Below the pieces are notes generated by a model. That model searched no databases and was not told the DNA's origin. It saw only the letters and a program-made list of their open reading frames with translations. From Candidatus Phyllobacterium onerii (GTDB lineage: Bacteria; Pseudomonadota; Alphaproteobacteria; Rhizobiales; Rhizobiaceae): a stretch of DNA of 64,000 nucleotides. Position numbers and translations under genes: made by a program. Below, piece by piece: positions 51,554-60,424 of this stretch (positions are counted from its first letter, which is position 1; each line of letters opens with the position of its first letter). The stretch is taken from assembly GCF_028331445.1 (NCBI RefSeq), contig NZ_JAQMHX010000002.1:1-64000 (forward strand), given 5' to 3'.

Positions 51554-52512
51554 CGGGCAACCCGCGGGTCAAGCCAGGCTTGAAAAATGTCGGTTGCCAG
51601 AAATGTCAGCGATACCAGAACCGCGAGCGCAATCGTCAATCCTTGCAGCACAGGGTAATCGCGGCCGTAAATACTGTCGATCATGAGACGGCCGGCGCCA
51701 GGCACGGCAAAAACCGTCTCGGTAATGACCGCGCCACCAAAGAGCGTGCCGATCTGCAGTCCAAACAAAGTGACCGTCGATATCAGAGCGTTGCGCAGCA
51801 CATGTCTGGTCATGATAATGCGGGGTCGCAGCCCTTTGGCCCGGGCGAAATCGACATATTCAGCGTTGATGACGCCTATGATCGAGGACCGCAAATTGCG
51901 CATCAACACGGCAGAAAAGCTGAACGCCAGTGTCAAAGCCGGCAGAAACAGGTGATAGAGCCTGTCGGCAAACGTGTCGCCATAGCCACCGACCGGGAAC
52001 CACTTCAATGTTGCGCCGAAGACTGTCAACATCAGGATACCAACATAAAACACAGGCATCGACAATCCGACCTGGAATGTGCCTCGAATGACCGCGTCGG
52101 CGGTCTGTTCCCGCCTCAGTGCGGCAAGGAACGCCAGTGGCACGGCGAGAACGAGGGCCAGCAACGCTGCCATCAAGGTCAGCATCAGTGTCACCGGCAA
52201 GCGTTGCATGATGATGGTGGTCACAGGCAGCTTCAGTGCGATTGACGTGCCAAGATCGCCGGTGAAGACGTTCTTGACGAAATACAGGAACTGAACGGGG
52301 ATCGGCTTGTCCAGCCCAAGGCTGGCATTGATACGCTCAACGTCGGCATCGATAGCGCGGTCGCCGAGCATGGCGCTGGCGGGATCACCAGGCAGAAGCC
52401 TCACCAGGACGAAGGTGACGACGAGGATAAATACCACCGTCGGGATCATTTGAAGAATGCGGCGCAGAACGAAACTGAAAAGTGGCAATGAGCCGCTCCC
52501 GATGTTTTGCAT
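51550..52512 (-). CDS. Peptide-type ABC transporter permease (DppB-like)
   Basis: A 320-residue inner-membrane subunit: FVLRRILQMIPTVVFILVVT at the start, VRLLPGDPASAMLG, and the EAA loop VINAEYVDFARAKGLRPRII. ATG 52512 gives the usual length; the frame is open to 52635 but that would overlap the binding-protein gene. No strong Shine-Dalgarno site, so the start may be off by a few codons. Confidence 0.9.
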   Translation of the reverse strand: MQNIGSGSLPLFSFVLRRILQMIPTVVFILVVTFVLVRLLPGDPASAMLGDRAIDADVERINASLGLDKPIPVQFLYFVKNVFTGDLGTSIALKLPVTTIIMQRLPVTLMLTLMAALLALVLAVPLAFLAALRREQTADAVIRGTFQVGLSMPVFYVGILMLTVFGATLKWFPVGGYGDTFADRLYHLFLPALTLAFSFSAVLMRNLRSSIIGVINAEYVDFARAKGLRPRIIMTRHVLRNALISTVTLFGLQIGTLFGGAVITETVFAVPGAGRLMIDSIYGRDYPVLQGLTIALAVLVSLTFLATDIFQAWLDPRVAR

Positions 52513-52573
52513 GAGTATCCAGAGTGAGCGCGGGTGACCTGTCAACCACTCGCGATATGCACCTGAACTCCAG

Positions 52574-54151
52574 TTACTTATCCAGCCAAGCGCGACCGAA
52601 GAAATTGTTGCCAAGCGGTATCTGCAGGAAGCCATGAACCTTCTTGCTTAGCGCCACGGGATAGGGTGTCTCGTAGAGCGGCACGATCGGTCCTTGAGCG
52701 TTATAGATCTCCTGGATGCGAGCATATTGAGCCGCGCGCTTGGTAGCATCGATCTCTTTCTGCGACGCATCGAAGAGCTTGTCCGCTTCCTCGTTCTTCC
52801 AACCCGTGTGCAAAGCATCGATGGTCGGCGAATAGACGAAATACGATGTGATCTCGTTTGGATCCGCAATATCGTCGGTCCATGCAGCCTCACGCATTGT
52901 GAAAACGCCATCGCGATATTGCTGGGTACGGGTGGCATTGTCCACCTGCTGCAGCTCAAGTTTGATGCCGAGTTCCGCCCACATCTGCTGTAGCGCGGTC
53001 GCAATGCCGATTTCGTCCTGATTACCCGCAAGGACGAGGATGCTCGTATCGAAACCCTTTTCGAATCCGGCCTCCTTCATCAGGCTCTTCGCCTTTTCGA
53101 TATCATAGGCATACAGTGGCTTGTCGCCCGTATGCATCGGCGTGGCCGAAGACATGTAAGACGTCAGAGGCTTGCCGACGCCGTGCGTTACGATCGCAAT
53201 GATTGCGTCCTTGTTGACGGCGTAGTTCATTGCCTGACGCACTTTTGGATTGGATAGCGGATTGTCCTTGCCCTTGATCTGCGGCCGTGCATTCATCGTG
53301 ACATACTGCACGCGGGTCGAAGGGAACAGCTCCATATTGAGGTTGCCGGCGGACTTCAATTCTTCGACGCGCGAATAGGGAATGAATTCCGCCCCGTCGA
53401 TCTCGCCGGAATTCAACTTCAAAATGCGCGTGGCATCATCCGGCAGGACTTCGAAGGTAACGCCGTCAAGATAAGGCAAAGGCTTACCGTCTTCCCCCTT
53501 CCCCCAGTAGTGCTCGTTGCGAACAAGCTTCATCGTTGATCCACGATCCCACGATTGCAGCACGAATGGGCCGGAACTGACCGGATGCTCGGCAAATACC
53601 TTTGCTTTGTCCGCGTCGGTGGCACCGGCAGCAGCCTCGAATACCTTCTGAGGCAAGATCGCGGTGTTGAACACGGTCAATGCAGCAAGGATGGCCGGGT
53701 CAGGATGCTTCAACTTGAGGACGATCGTTTTGTCGCCATCAGTCGTTACATCGTCGATGGAACTTACGAGGAAGTTCCAAATGCCGTTGTCCTTGTTGGC
53801 GGCACGCTTCAGCGACCAGGCCACGTCGGCCGGTGTGATGGGTGAGCCGTCGGAAAATTGGATGCCGTCACGCAATGTGAGATTGACGCTCATCCCGTCG
53901 TCGGAAACCTTCCATTCGGTGGCGAGTCCAGCCTGAACCCCTTTGCCATCATCTGTGGGAAGGAGTAGGGTGTCGTAGAGGTTGGACAGGATCCAGATGT
54001 CGACGTTGGCGTCGTTGAGCACCGGATCAAGAAAGAGGCTGTCGGCGTAACGCCCATAGGTCATGACACCACCCCTTTCCACCGCAACGGCGGAAAGGCT
54101 CGTACCGACGAGCAATACGGCGGCAAGAGCCGCCTTGGCGATCTTTTTCAT
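52574..54151 (-). CDS. Peptide-type ABC transporter binding protein (SBP family 5)
   Basis: A 525-residue periplasmic protein with a signal peptide cleaved after AVAV or AVA. It has the family-5 features: DGIQFSDGSPITPADVAWSL near residue 95, the central RVQYVTMNARPQIKG, and VRQAMNYAVNKDAIIAIVTH. It starts the minus-strand operon SBP, B, C, D, F and M32 peptidase, divergent from the GntR-led operon. Substrates of the family are di- and oligopeptides, opines, glutathione and others. The neighbouring peptidase and creatininase genes point to a peptide or amide. Confidence 0.93.
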   Translation of the reverse strand: MKKIAKAALAAVLLVGTSLSAVAVERGGVMTYGRYADSLFLDPVLNDANVDIWILSNLYDTLLLPTDDGKGVQAGLATEWKVSDDGMSVNLTLRDGIQFSDGSPITPADVAWSLKRAANKDNGIWNFLVSSIDDVTTDGDKTIVLKLKHPDPAILAALTVFNTAILPQKVFEAAAGATDADKAKVFAEHPVSSGPFVLQSWDRGSTMKLVRNEHYWGKGEDGKPLPYLDGVTFEVLPDDATRILKLNSGEIDGAEFIPYSRVEELKSAGNLNMELFPSTRVQYVTMNARPQIKGKDNPLSNPKVRQAMNYAVNKDAIIAIVTHGVGKPLTSYMSSATPMHTGDKPLYAYDIEKAKSLMKEAGFEKGFDTSILVLAGNQDEIGIATALQQMWAELGIKLELQQVDNATRTQQYRDGVFTMREAAWTDDIADPNEITSYFVYSPTIDALHTGWKNEEADKLFDASQKEIDATKRAAQYARIQEIYNAQGPIVPLYETPYPVALSKKVHGFLQIPLGNNFFGRAWLDK

Positions 54152-54263
54152 TCGTATTCCCCTTTGTTGTGAACTACCTAAGTGTTCTTATTGGGTATAA
54201 CGATTTCACTTACCTTCGGCGCTGTCAACAGTTTATAATTTGCTGACTTGGCTCGCTCTGGCC

Positions 54264-54305
54264 TTGCGATTAGGACGCGCCCGGTATAATCGTAATAGTC
54301 TATTA
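54264..54305 (+). promoter_or_regulatory. Predicted promoter and operator of the gntR-led operon
   Basis: TTGCGA (54264-54269) and TATAAT (54285-54290) are -35/-10 candidates 15 bases apart (a 16-base spacing is possible with CTTGCG). TAATAGTCTATTA (54293-54305), a perfect 13-bp palindrome, would cover the transcription start. It ends 21 bases before the gntR ATG, a fitting place for autorepression. Confidence 0.45.
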
Positions 54306-54326
54306 GAACAGCCAAAGACTGGGTTC

Positions 54327-55337
54327 ATGGAATTCTTCATCGACCGCGATTTGCCGGTTCCGCTGCGAACACAACTCCATGGGCTCATAGAGTACGGCAT
54401 CGCCTGTGGGGAATTGCTTCCGGGCGAAGCTCTTCCTTCCGTGCGCGAGCTTGCGGAGAAGATCGGCGTGGCGCCGATGACGGTCAGCCAGGTCTATGCT
54501 GATTTGAAAGCCGAAGGATTGATCGACGCACGTCCAGGTTCAGGTACATTTGTCAGCGACAGTTTGCAGGCAAGGCTCGCCGGCCGTTCGGACCAAACCA
54601 GTTTGCATCGCAACATCGATGCATTGATCGAGGAGAGTCGCGCCCTTGGCATTCGCTCTGCCGAGTTTGTCTCATTGGTCAGCTCAAGAGTCTTCTACCG
54701 CGAAAGCCTTGGCCAACGCATGCGCATCGTCATGATCGGGCTATTTCCGGAAGCGACCGCCAGTTATGCGCGTTTCATCGCTGCCCGCCTCGGAAAAGGC
54801 GTAGCGGTGGAACCCTTGACGATCTCGGCAATCGAGCGTGAACCGGAAACGAGGGCGCGCGCAAATTCGGCTGACCTCGCGATAACCTTTGCCAACAGGC
54901 ACCGGGAAGTGGCAGCTCTGGTGCCGAACACCAAGGTGGTCACCATCAGTTTCACCCCATCCGAAGAGACGCGAATGGCATTGGCCTCGCTGGATTCGCT
55001 GGCTTCCATCGCTGTTGTCTCGCGGTTCCCAGACTTCCTGCCGATCATGAAAGCGGGCGTTCAAAGGTTTGCGCCGCATGTCCACGAGATTGCGGGAGCG
55101 ACGCTGGAAACCGCGGGGCTCGACGAAATTATCGCGCATGCCAGCGTTGTCATCTTCGCCTCGGGTGCCGAGGAGGTCACAAGCCGGCTGCGCCCCGGTG
55201 CTCAAGCGATTGAATACCGCCACGCTCCTGACGTCGCCGATATCGAAAAAGTGATCTTGCCCATCATCCGGGCAGCAGGCGGACTTCCGCCACCGGCAAC
55301 TGAAAATGCGTTGCGCGTGGCCAGCATGGACAAATAA
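54327..55337 (+). CDS. GntR-family regulator (YhcF-type HTH, unusual effector domain)
   Basis: A 336-residue regulator. The winged-helix domain fills residues 5-75 (LPSVRELAEKIGVAPMTVSQ, then GLIDARPGSGTFV). The C-terminal 240 residues are neither aminotransferase-, UTRA- nor FCD-like; they alternate short strands and helices (RMRIVMIGLFPEATASYARF, ADLAITFANRHREVAAL, IAVVSRFPDFLPIM) like a periplasmic-binding or LacI-type fold. ATG 54327 starts just before the HTH; its site is weak. It leads the operon with creatininase, PanE-like, SDR and M20 genes, and is divergent from the transporter, so it probably controls both. Confidence 0.85.
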   Translation: MEFFIDRDLPVPLRTQLHGLIEYGIACGELLPGEALPSVRELAEKIGVAPMTVSQVYADLKAEGLIDARPGSGTFVSDSLQARLAGRSDQTSLHRNIDALIEESRALGIRSAEFVSLVSSRVFYRESLGQRMRIVMIGLFPEATASYARFIAARLGKGVAVEPLTISAIEREPETRARANSADLAITFANRHREVAALVPNTKVVTISFTPSEETRMALASLDSLASIAVVSRFPDFLPIMKAGVQRFAPHVHEIAGATLETAGLDEIIAHASVVIFASGAEEVTSRLRPGAQAIEYRHAPDVADIEKVILPIIRAAGGLPPPATENALRVASMDK

Positions 55338-55351
55338 AGAAGGGAACCATC

Positions 55352-56053
55352 GTGAAAGTATCACAGGCAAACTGGCAGCAAATCGAAGAGTATTTACGCA
55401 GCGACGACCGCGCTATTCTCCCCCTGGGAAGCACCGAACAACACGCCCAGTTATCGCTCTCAGTCGACTCCATTCTGTCAGAAAAAGTCGCAACGGATGC
55501 AGCAGAACCACTCGGCATACCGGTATTTCCGGTCATTGCCTACGGTCTCACTCCCTACTTCATGGCCTATCCTGGCACGATCAGTCTTCGCCTCGAGACA
55601 TATGTGCGCATCGTTCGCGATATATTGGACGGGCTGAAGGCACAAGGATTTCGCCGCATCCTGATCGTCAACGGCCATGGCGGTAATCAGCCAGCGGGAA
55701 GTCTGGCCATCGAATGGATGGCAGACAATCCGGGGACAGCGGTCAAGTTTCACAATTGGTGGAACGCTCCGGCGACCTTTGCCAAGGTGCAGGAAATCGA
55801 CAAGGTGGCCTCCCACGCCTCGTGGATGGAGAATTTTGCTTGGACACGGCTGCCGGGCATCCAGATGCCAACACAGCAGAAGCCAATGATTGACCTTGCG
55901 CGCTTGCGCGTCATGGATCCGGAAGGCGTCAGAGCTTATCTCGGTGACGGCAATTTTGGCGGCTACTATGAGCGTCCAGATGAAGAGATGCAGGCAATTT
56001 GGGATGTCGCCGTGGCAGAGACACGGGCCCTGCTGGAAGGAGCATGGGCATGA
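55352..56053 (+). CDS. Creatininase-family amidohydrolase
   Basis: A 233-residue metalloenzyme. Metal ligands of the family are visible: Glu and His in LPLGSTEQHAQL, Asp in SVDSIL, and His in NGHGGNQPAG. The family includes creatinine amidohydrolase and 2-amino-5-formylamino-pyrimidinone deformylase (ArfB/FAPy type); the neighbours do not suggest creatinine, as no creatinase gene is present. The start lies 14 bases after gntR with AAGAAGGGAA before it. Its end overlaps the next ATG (ATGA). Confidence 0.9.
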   Translation: MKVSQANWQQIEEYLRSDDRAILPLGSTEQHAQLSLSVDSILSEKVATDAAEPLGIPVFPVIAYGLTPYFMAYPGTISLRLETYVRIVRDILDGLKAQGFRRILIVNGHGGNQPAGSLAIEWMADNPGTAVKFHNWWNAPATFAKVQEIDKVASHASWMENFAWTRLPGIQMPTQQKPMIDLARLRVMDPEGVRAYLGDGNFGGYYERPDEEMQAIWDVAVAETRALLEGAWA

Positions 56054-57075
56054 GCGGCCCAATCCTCATCTGGGGCGCTGGCGCAATAGGCGGCACCCTT
56101 GGAGCGGCATTCATCCGGGCGGGACATGAGGTGATTTTCGTCGACAACGCGGCCGATCATGTCGCTGCAATAAATGCCAACGGCCTAAGGATCGAGGGGC
56201 CGATCTTTCAGGACACCGTCAAAGCCAAGGCCTTTACCCCGGAGGGTCTGCAGGGCAAGTTCGAGCGCATTTTCCTGTGCGTGAAGGCCCACCACACTGA
56301 AGCTGCGGCGAAAGCTCTGCTGCCGCATGTGGCTGAAGACGGTTATGTCGTGTCGGCACAAAACGGCCTCAACGAAATGGTCATCAGCAAGGTTATAGGC
56401 GAGCATCGGGTCATCGGTTGTTTCGTCAACTTCGGCGCAGACTATCTCGAACCCGGCGTCGTGCATTATAGCGGCCACGGCGCGGTGGTTGTTGGGGAAC
56501 TGGACGGTAAGCGTACAGCGCGTATCGAGAAAATTTATGCGTTGATGCAGGCGTTCGAGCCGAAGGCCATCCTCACCGACAATATCTGGGGTTATCTTTG
56601 GGGCAAGCTCATTTACGGTACGCTGCTTTTCGGTACCGCGCTCACCAACGACAGTATCGCGGATGTACTTGCCAATGAGCATTACAGGCCAATCCTGACG
56701 AAACTTGCGCTTGAAGTCGGCGCGGTCGCCAACGCCAACGACGTGGTACCTGAGGCGTTCGACGGGTTCGATCCGGCAGCATTCGCCCCTACCGCATCGG
56801 CCGCGGACACCGCACGTTCCTTCGACGAAATGGTGACCCATAACCGCCGCTCGGCGAAATCGCATTCCGGCATCTGGCGTGATCTTGCCATCCGCAAGCG
56901 CAAGACCGAGGTCGATGCGCAGGTCGGGCCTGTCGTCGCAATCGGGCGATCACTTGGTGTACCGACCCCGCTCGCGGCGAAGGTCGTCGAATTGATCCAT
57001 CAGATCGAGGCCGGAACCCGCTCGCTTGAGCTTGCCAATCTCGATCTGCTTGCGCGAACGGAGGCCGGCACATGA
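56050..57075 (+). CDS. Ketopantoate reductase-like (ApbA/PanE family) dehydrogenase
   Basis: A 341-residue NAD(P)-dependent enzyme. The Rossmann start is ILIWGAGAIGGTLGAAF. The middle has CVKAHHTEAAAKAL and VSAQNGLNE, the C-terminal helical domain has IWGYLWGKLIYGTLLFGTAL (substrate Lys in the family position) and KSHSGIWRDLAIRKRKTEVD. As it sits within a catabolic operon it is more likely a 2-hydroxy/2-keto acid reductase than the pantothenate enzyme. ATG 56050 overlaps the creatininase stop; ATG 56044 is an alternative. Confidence 0.9.
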   Translation: MSGPILIWGAGAIGGTLGAAFIRAGHEVIFVDNAADHVAAINANGLRIEGPIFQDTVKAKAFTPEGLQGKFERIFLCVKAHHTEAAAKALLPHVAEDGYVVSAQNGLNEMVISKVIGEHRVIGCFVNFGADYLEPGVVHYSGHGAVVVGELDGKRTARIEKIYALMQAFEPKAILTDNIWGYLWGKLIYGTLLFGTALTNDSIADVLANEHYRPILTKLALEVGAVANANDVVPEAFDGFDPAAFAPTASAADTARSFDEMVTHNRRSAKSHSGIWRDLAIRKRKTEVDAQVGPVVAIGRSLGVPTPLAAKVVELIHQIEAGTRSLELANLDLLARTEAGT

Positions 57076-57833
57076 ACATCGAGTTCAGCGGCAAAACCGT
57101 TATCGTTACGGGTGCCGCGCACGGCTTTGGCCGTGCAATCGCGCAGGCATTCGCCAGCCGTGGCGCACGCGTGCATGTCTGCGACGTCAATGAAGCCGGG
57201 CTCGCGGAAACCGTTGCACTTTGCGGAGTGGCATCGTCGATCGCGCATGTTCTGGATGTAAGCGACAGAAGCGCGGTTCAGGCTACCGTTGCAAAAATCG
57301 AGGCTGCCGATGGCAGCGCAGATATTCTGGTCAACAATGCCGGCGGTGTACGCGGACAGGTGGGTCGACCCATTGAGGAAATTTCCGAGAGCGACTGGCA
57401 GACAATTTTCGACGCCAATCTGTCCGGCGCTTTCTTCATGACGCAGGCCGTCGCCCCGAGCATGAAAAAACAGAAATTCGGCCGGGTCATCAATATTTCC
57501 AGCGGTGCCGGCCTTGGCATTTCACTGACAGGAATACAGGCCTATGCAAGTGCGAAGGCCGGTCAGATCGGACTGACGCGCCAGCTCGCGCATGAACTCG
57601 GTCCCTGGAACATCACAGTCAACAATGTCGCGCCCGGCTTCGTGCTGTCGAACCCGACAACCGAAAGGCAGTGGGAAGCGATGGGAGCAGATGGCCAAAA
57701 ACGGCTTCTCGACAATATCGCCCTGAAGCGCCTCGGCAGGCCGGATGACATCGCCAACATGGTTCTGTTTTTCGCATCGGACCAGGCGCAATGGATCAGC
57801 GGACAGGTCATCAGTGTGGACGGTGGCAAATGA
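57072..57833 (+). CDS. Short-chain dehydrogenase/reductase
   Basis: A 253-residue classical SDR: cofactor site GAAHGFGRAIA, Asp at the second strand (VCDVNE, favouring NAD), NNAGG, catalytic Ser-Tyr-Lys in INISSGAGLG and YASAKAG, and SGQVISVDGG at the end. It overlaps both neighbours by ATGA, so four genes from creatininase to M20 peptidase are translationally coupled and should act in one pathway. Confidence 0.93.
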   Translation: MNIEFSGKTVIVTGAAHGFGRAIAQAFASRGARVHVCDVNEAGLAETVALCGVASSIAHVLDVSDRSAVQATVAKIEAADGSADILVNNAGGVRGQVGRPIEEISESDWQTIFDANLSGAFFMTQAVAPSMKKQKFGRVINISSGAGLGISLTGIQAYASAKAGQIGLTRQLAHELGPWNITVNNVAPGFVLSNPTTERQWEAMGADGQKRLLDNIALKRLGRPDDIANMVLFFASDQAQWISGQVISVDGGK

Positions 57834-59230
57834 ATTCCGTCGAGAAATACCTTGCTGACAATTACGAAAATGCTCTTGAGGATTTGAAAGCGTTCTGCCG
57901 CATCGCCAGCGTCAGCACCGATCCCGCTTTTGGTGACGGCATCCGGGAGGCTGCCGAATTCGTGGCGAACCGTCTCAAGAAGGCAGGCTTCGCTTCGGTC
58001 GAAGTATGGGACACCGGCGGACACCCTGCCGTTTTTGGCGAAGTCATCATTGATCCCAGGCTCCCAACCATCCTCGTTTACGGCCATTACGATGTGCAAC
58101 CGCCCGATCCGCTCGACAAGTGGATGACGCCGCCCTTTGAGCCGACAATACGCGACGACCGCCTCTATGCGCGCGGCGTTTCCGATGACAAGGGCCCGCT
58201 GCTGATCCCGATCCTTGTCGTCGAAGCCTACCTGAAGAACGAAGGCCGATTGCCGGTCAATCTCAAGATGCTGATTGAAGGCGAGGAGGAATCCGGCAGC
58301 GAGCATTTCGAACCCACGCTCGAGCGTAATCGTGGTCGCCTCGCCTGCGATCTGGTCGTCTCGGCTGATGGTGCCATGTGGCGGCCGGACCGCCCGTCGA
58401 TGACGGTTGCGAGCCGTGGAATGGTCGCACTCGATGTGACAATCACCGGCGCCTCAAAGGATTTGCATTCCGGTCGCCACGGCGGCAGCGCACCCAATCC
58501 GATCCGGGCGCTTTCCAAGCTGCTCGCCTTGCTGCACGACGCAGAAGGCCGGGTCACAGTTCCCGGTTTCATGGAGGGCGCGAAACCCTTGGACCCGACG
58601 ATCCTCACAGCAATCGATGCGGCGCATTTCGACGCTGATGCCTACTACCGTGATATTGGCTCGCCCAAACCCGATCCTATCGAGAATGGCGGCCAGCTGC
58701 TGGTGCGGCAATGGCTGGAACCGACGCTCGAATTCAATGGCATTTTCGGCGGCTATCAGGGACCGGGAACGAAGACGGTGATCCCCTCCGTGGCGAGCGT
58801 CAAAATTACCTGCCGCCTCGTTGCCGGCCAGAAACCTGCCAAAGTGATCGAGGCTATCACCCGCCATCTTGAGACCAGCCTGCCCGTTGGCTATGGCTTG
58901 CAAGTAGAGCCGCATGGCCTTGGCAGCGAGGCCTTTTCCGTTGACCCTAACCTGCCCGGCCTCATTGCCGCTGAGTCGGTGCTTGCTGAACTGCTTGGCA
59001 GTAACCCCTTGCGCGTTGCCATGGGCGCAACCATTCCGATCGGTACGGCATTCCGCAAATATCTCGGTGCCGAGGCCATCTTTTTTTCGTTCTCGACATC
59101 GGACGAAGACTATCACGCGCCGAATGAATTCTTCCGGTTGTCGAATTTCCGCACGGGTCTTGTCGCGTGGGCAAGATTACTGGGCCGGCTTGCCGATCAC
59201 CCGAAGCTTGAGCCGACCATGAGGATCTGA
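57830..59230 (+). CDS. M20-family metallopeptidase (dipeptidase-like)
   Basis: A 466-residue enzyme. Zinc ligands: His in VYGHYDVQP, Asp in ARGVSDDKGP, Glu-Glu in IEGEEESGSEH, Asp in VVSADGAMW and the C-terminal His in DEDYHAPNE. Length and the dimerisation insert fit the dipeptidase/CNDP-like M20 subgroup, which cleaves dipeptides or N-acyl amino acids. ATG 57830 overlaps the SDR stop. It closes the operon. Confidence 0.93.
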   Translation: MNSVEKYLADNYENALEDLKAFCRIASVSTDPAFGDGIREAAEFVANRLKKAGFASVEVWDTGGHPAVFGEVIIDPRLPTILVYGHYDVQPPDPLDKWMTPPFEPTIRDDRLYARGVSDDKGPLLIPILVVEAYLKNEGRLPVNLKMLIEGEEESGSEHFEPTLERNRGRLACDLVVSADGAMWRPDRPSMTVASRGMVALDVTITGASKDLHSGRHGGSAPNPIRALSKLLALLHDAEGRVTVPGFMEGAKPLDPTILTAIDAAHFDADAYYRDIGSPKPDPIENGGQLLVRQWLEPTLEFNGIFGGYQGPGTKTVIPSVASVKITCRLVAGQKPAKVIEAITRHLETSLPVGYGLQVEPHGLGSEAFSVDPNLPGLIAAESVLAELLGSNPLRVAMGATIPIGTAFRKYLGAEAIFFSFSTSDEDYHAPNEFFRLSNFRTGLVAWARLLGRLADHPKLEPTMRI

Positions 59231-59319
59231 AAATCTGTGCCTTTTGTTGTCGACAGCCATTCAATTGTTTCTGCTCAGCTCCGAAGGAGACTTCGGCTAT
59301 ATCGACGGTGCAACTATGA

Positions 59320-59676
59320 TTATGGCTGGCCGCAATAGTGCGCTGTTGCTGTTCCTATGGTCTGGAACTTGCCCTTGCTCGTTAGCGTTGTTGCGCAGAT
59401 TGTCGTTTTGGGATTCCACCAGTATGCGGTCGAACCTTGCTGCTGGATAAACGCGTAACCTCGCGCCTGCATCTGGCTTTGAGCACGAGTGGCAGGCGCA
59501 TTTACCAGATCGGCAATGTCAACCGGCGCGCCCCCTGCAGTGGTAGCGGTCGCATCCATGGCGGGCGGCACCGCTGAAGCTGGCACGCCGTCAGTGTCTT
59601 CGCCGGTCGACTGACAGCCTGCAAGTGTTGTCGCCAGTATCGATATTGAAATTGCAGCGCGCATTCGAACAAACAT
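59320..59676 (-). CDS. Hypothetical lipoprotein
   Basis: A 118-residue product with a lipobox (TTLAGC, Cys21), an acidic Ala/Pro/Thr linker, and a C-terminal domain with ARGYAFIQQQGSTAYWWNPK and two Cys. GGGGGAGA lies before the ATG. It follows the DUF992 gene by 32 bases on the same strand, so they are likely co-transcribed. Family not recognised. Confidence 0.75.
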   Translation of the reverse strand: MFVRMRAAISISILATTLAGCQSTGEDTDGVPASAVPPAMDATATTAGGAPVDIADLVNAPATRAQSQMQARGYAFIQQQGSTAYWWNPKTTICATTLTSKGKFQTIGTATAHYCGQP

Positions 59677-59708
59677 TCTCTCCCCCGGCTTTTTGATTGC
59701 TAGTCCCA

Positions 59709-60176
59709 TCAAGGTGCTGGATTTAAAGTGACAGTCGTAACTCCTCCGGCGAAGTTGATGCCCTCCTGTCCCTCCACCGAAATGGGCTGCAAGGAAAATG
59801 CTTTGCCCGTGCCGCCGACAAGAATGTTGGCCCCGGCGCCGGGGCCAACTGAAGCGTTTGCTCCGACTCCGGCATAGGTACCGGCGAGCGCCCCCGCCTG
59901 AAGACCGCTGGTTGCAGCAACGACGCCCCAGATCAGGTGCCCCGATGCAACTTCGCCGAGCGCGATCCCAAATTCGTCGATTGATCCGGTGTAGTTGTCG
60001 GTATTGCCGCCGTTGTCGGGCTTGAATGTGCAGGAGAGTTTTTGCTTCTCCACGACGAACATACCTATTCCTTTGGACACGTCGCAGGCGAGCATTCCAA
60101 TCTGGGCAGATTCCGCGCTTGCATCGAAAGGAATGAGCGCGGCGGCACACCCGAGAAACTTATGGAAAAAAGTCAT
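59709..60176 (-). CDS. DUF992-family secreted protein
   Basis: A 155-residue product with a signal peptide (cleavage after SAESA or DASA). The family pattern is clear: IGMLACDVSKGIGMFVVEKQ, LSCTFKP with the second Cys, then NYTGSIDEFGIALG and a Gly/Ala-rich end (GTYAGVGANASVGPGAGANI) finishing in beta strands. DUF992 proteins are common in Rhizobiales envelopes; function unknown. AGGAG lies before the ATG. Copy f of the recurring element is 95 bases upstream. Confidence 0.88.
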   Translation of the reverse strand: MTFFHKFLGCAAALIPFDASAESAQIGMLACDVSKGIGMFVVEKQKLSCTFKPDNGGNTDNYTGSIDEFGIALGEVASGHLIWGVVAATSGLQAGALAGTYAGVGANASVGPGAGANILVGGTGKAFSLQPISVEGQEGINFAGGVTTVTLNPAP

Positions 60177-60270
60177 TCGTAACTCCTATTCTTCGACGGT
60201 TGGGAACAATGTAGAGACGGGCTCCTGGAATACACCGAAACCATATAGGTCGTTCCAAACCGAAGAAGTG

Positions 60271-60290
60271 AAGTACGTAACGGTTACAGG
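60271..60290 (-). promoter_or_regulatory. GTTAC-type recurring element, copy f (DUF992)
   Basis: Minus strand: CCTGTAACCGTTACGTACTT. The 18 bases TGTAAC-N-GTTACGTACTTC equal those of copy g except at N. It is 95 bases before the DUF992 start, in its orientation. Confidence 0.6.
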
Positions 60291-60424
60291 GAGATTGTCG
60301 GAAGAACATTCGACACCAGAAATTCGTACGTGACCGTTAACTTGGGACTGATTGGGCCGGACATGCAAGTCATCTAGTGAGGACAAGCCAACTGCAAGTC
60401 TTCTTGAACCATGGGGATAAAAAG

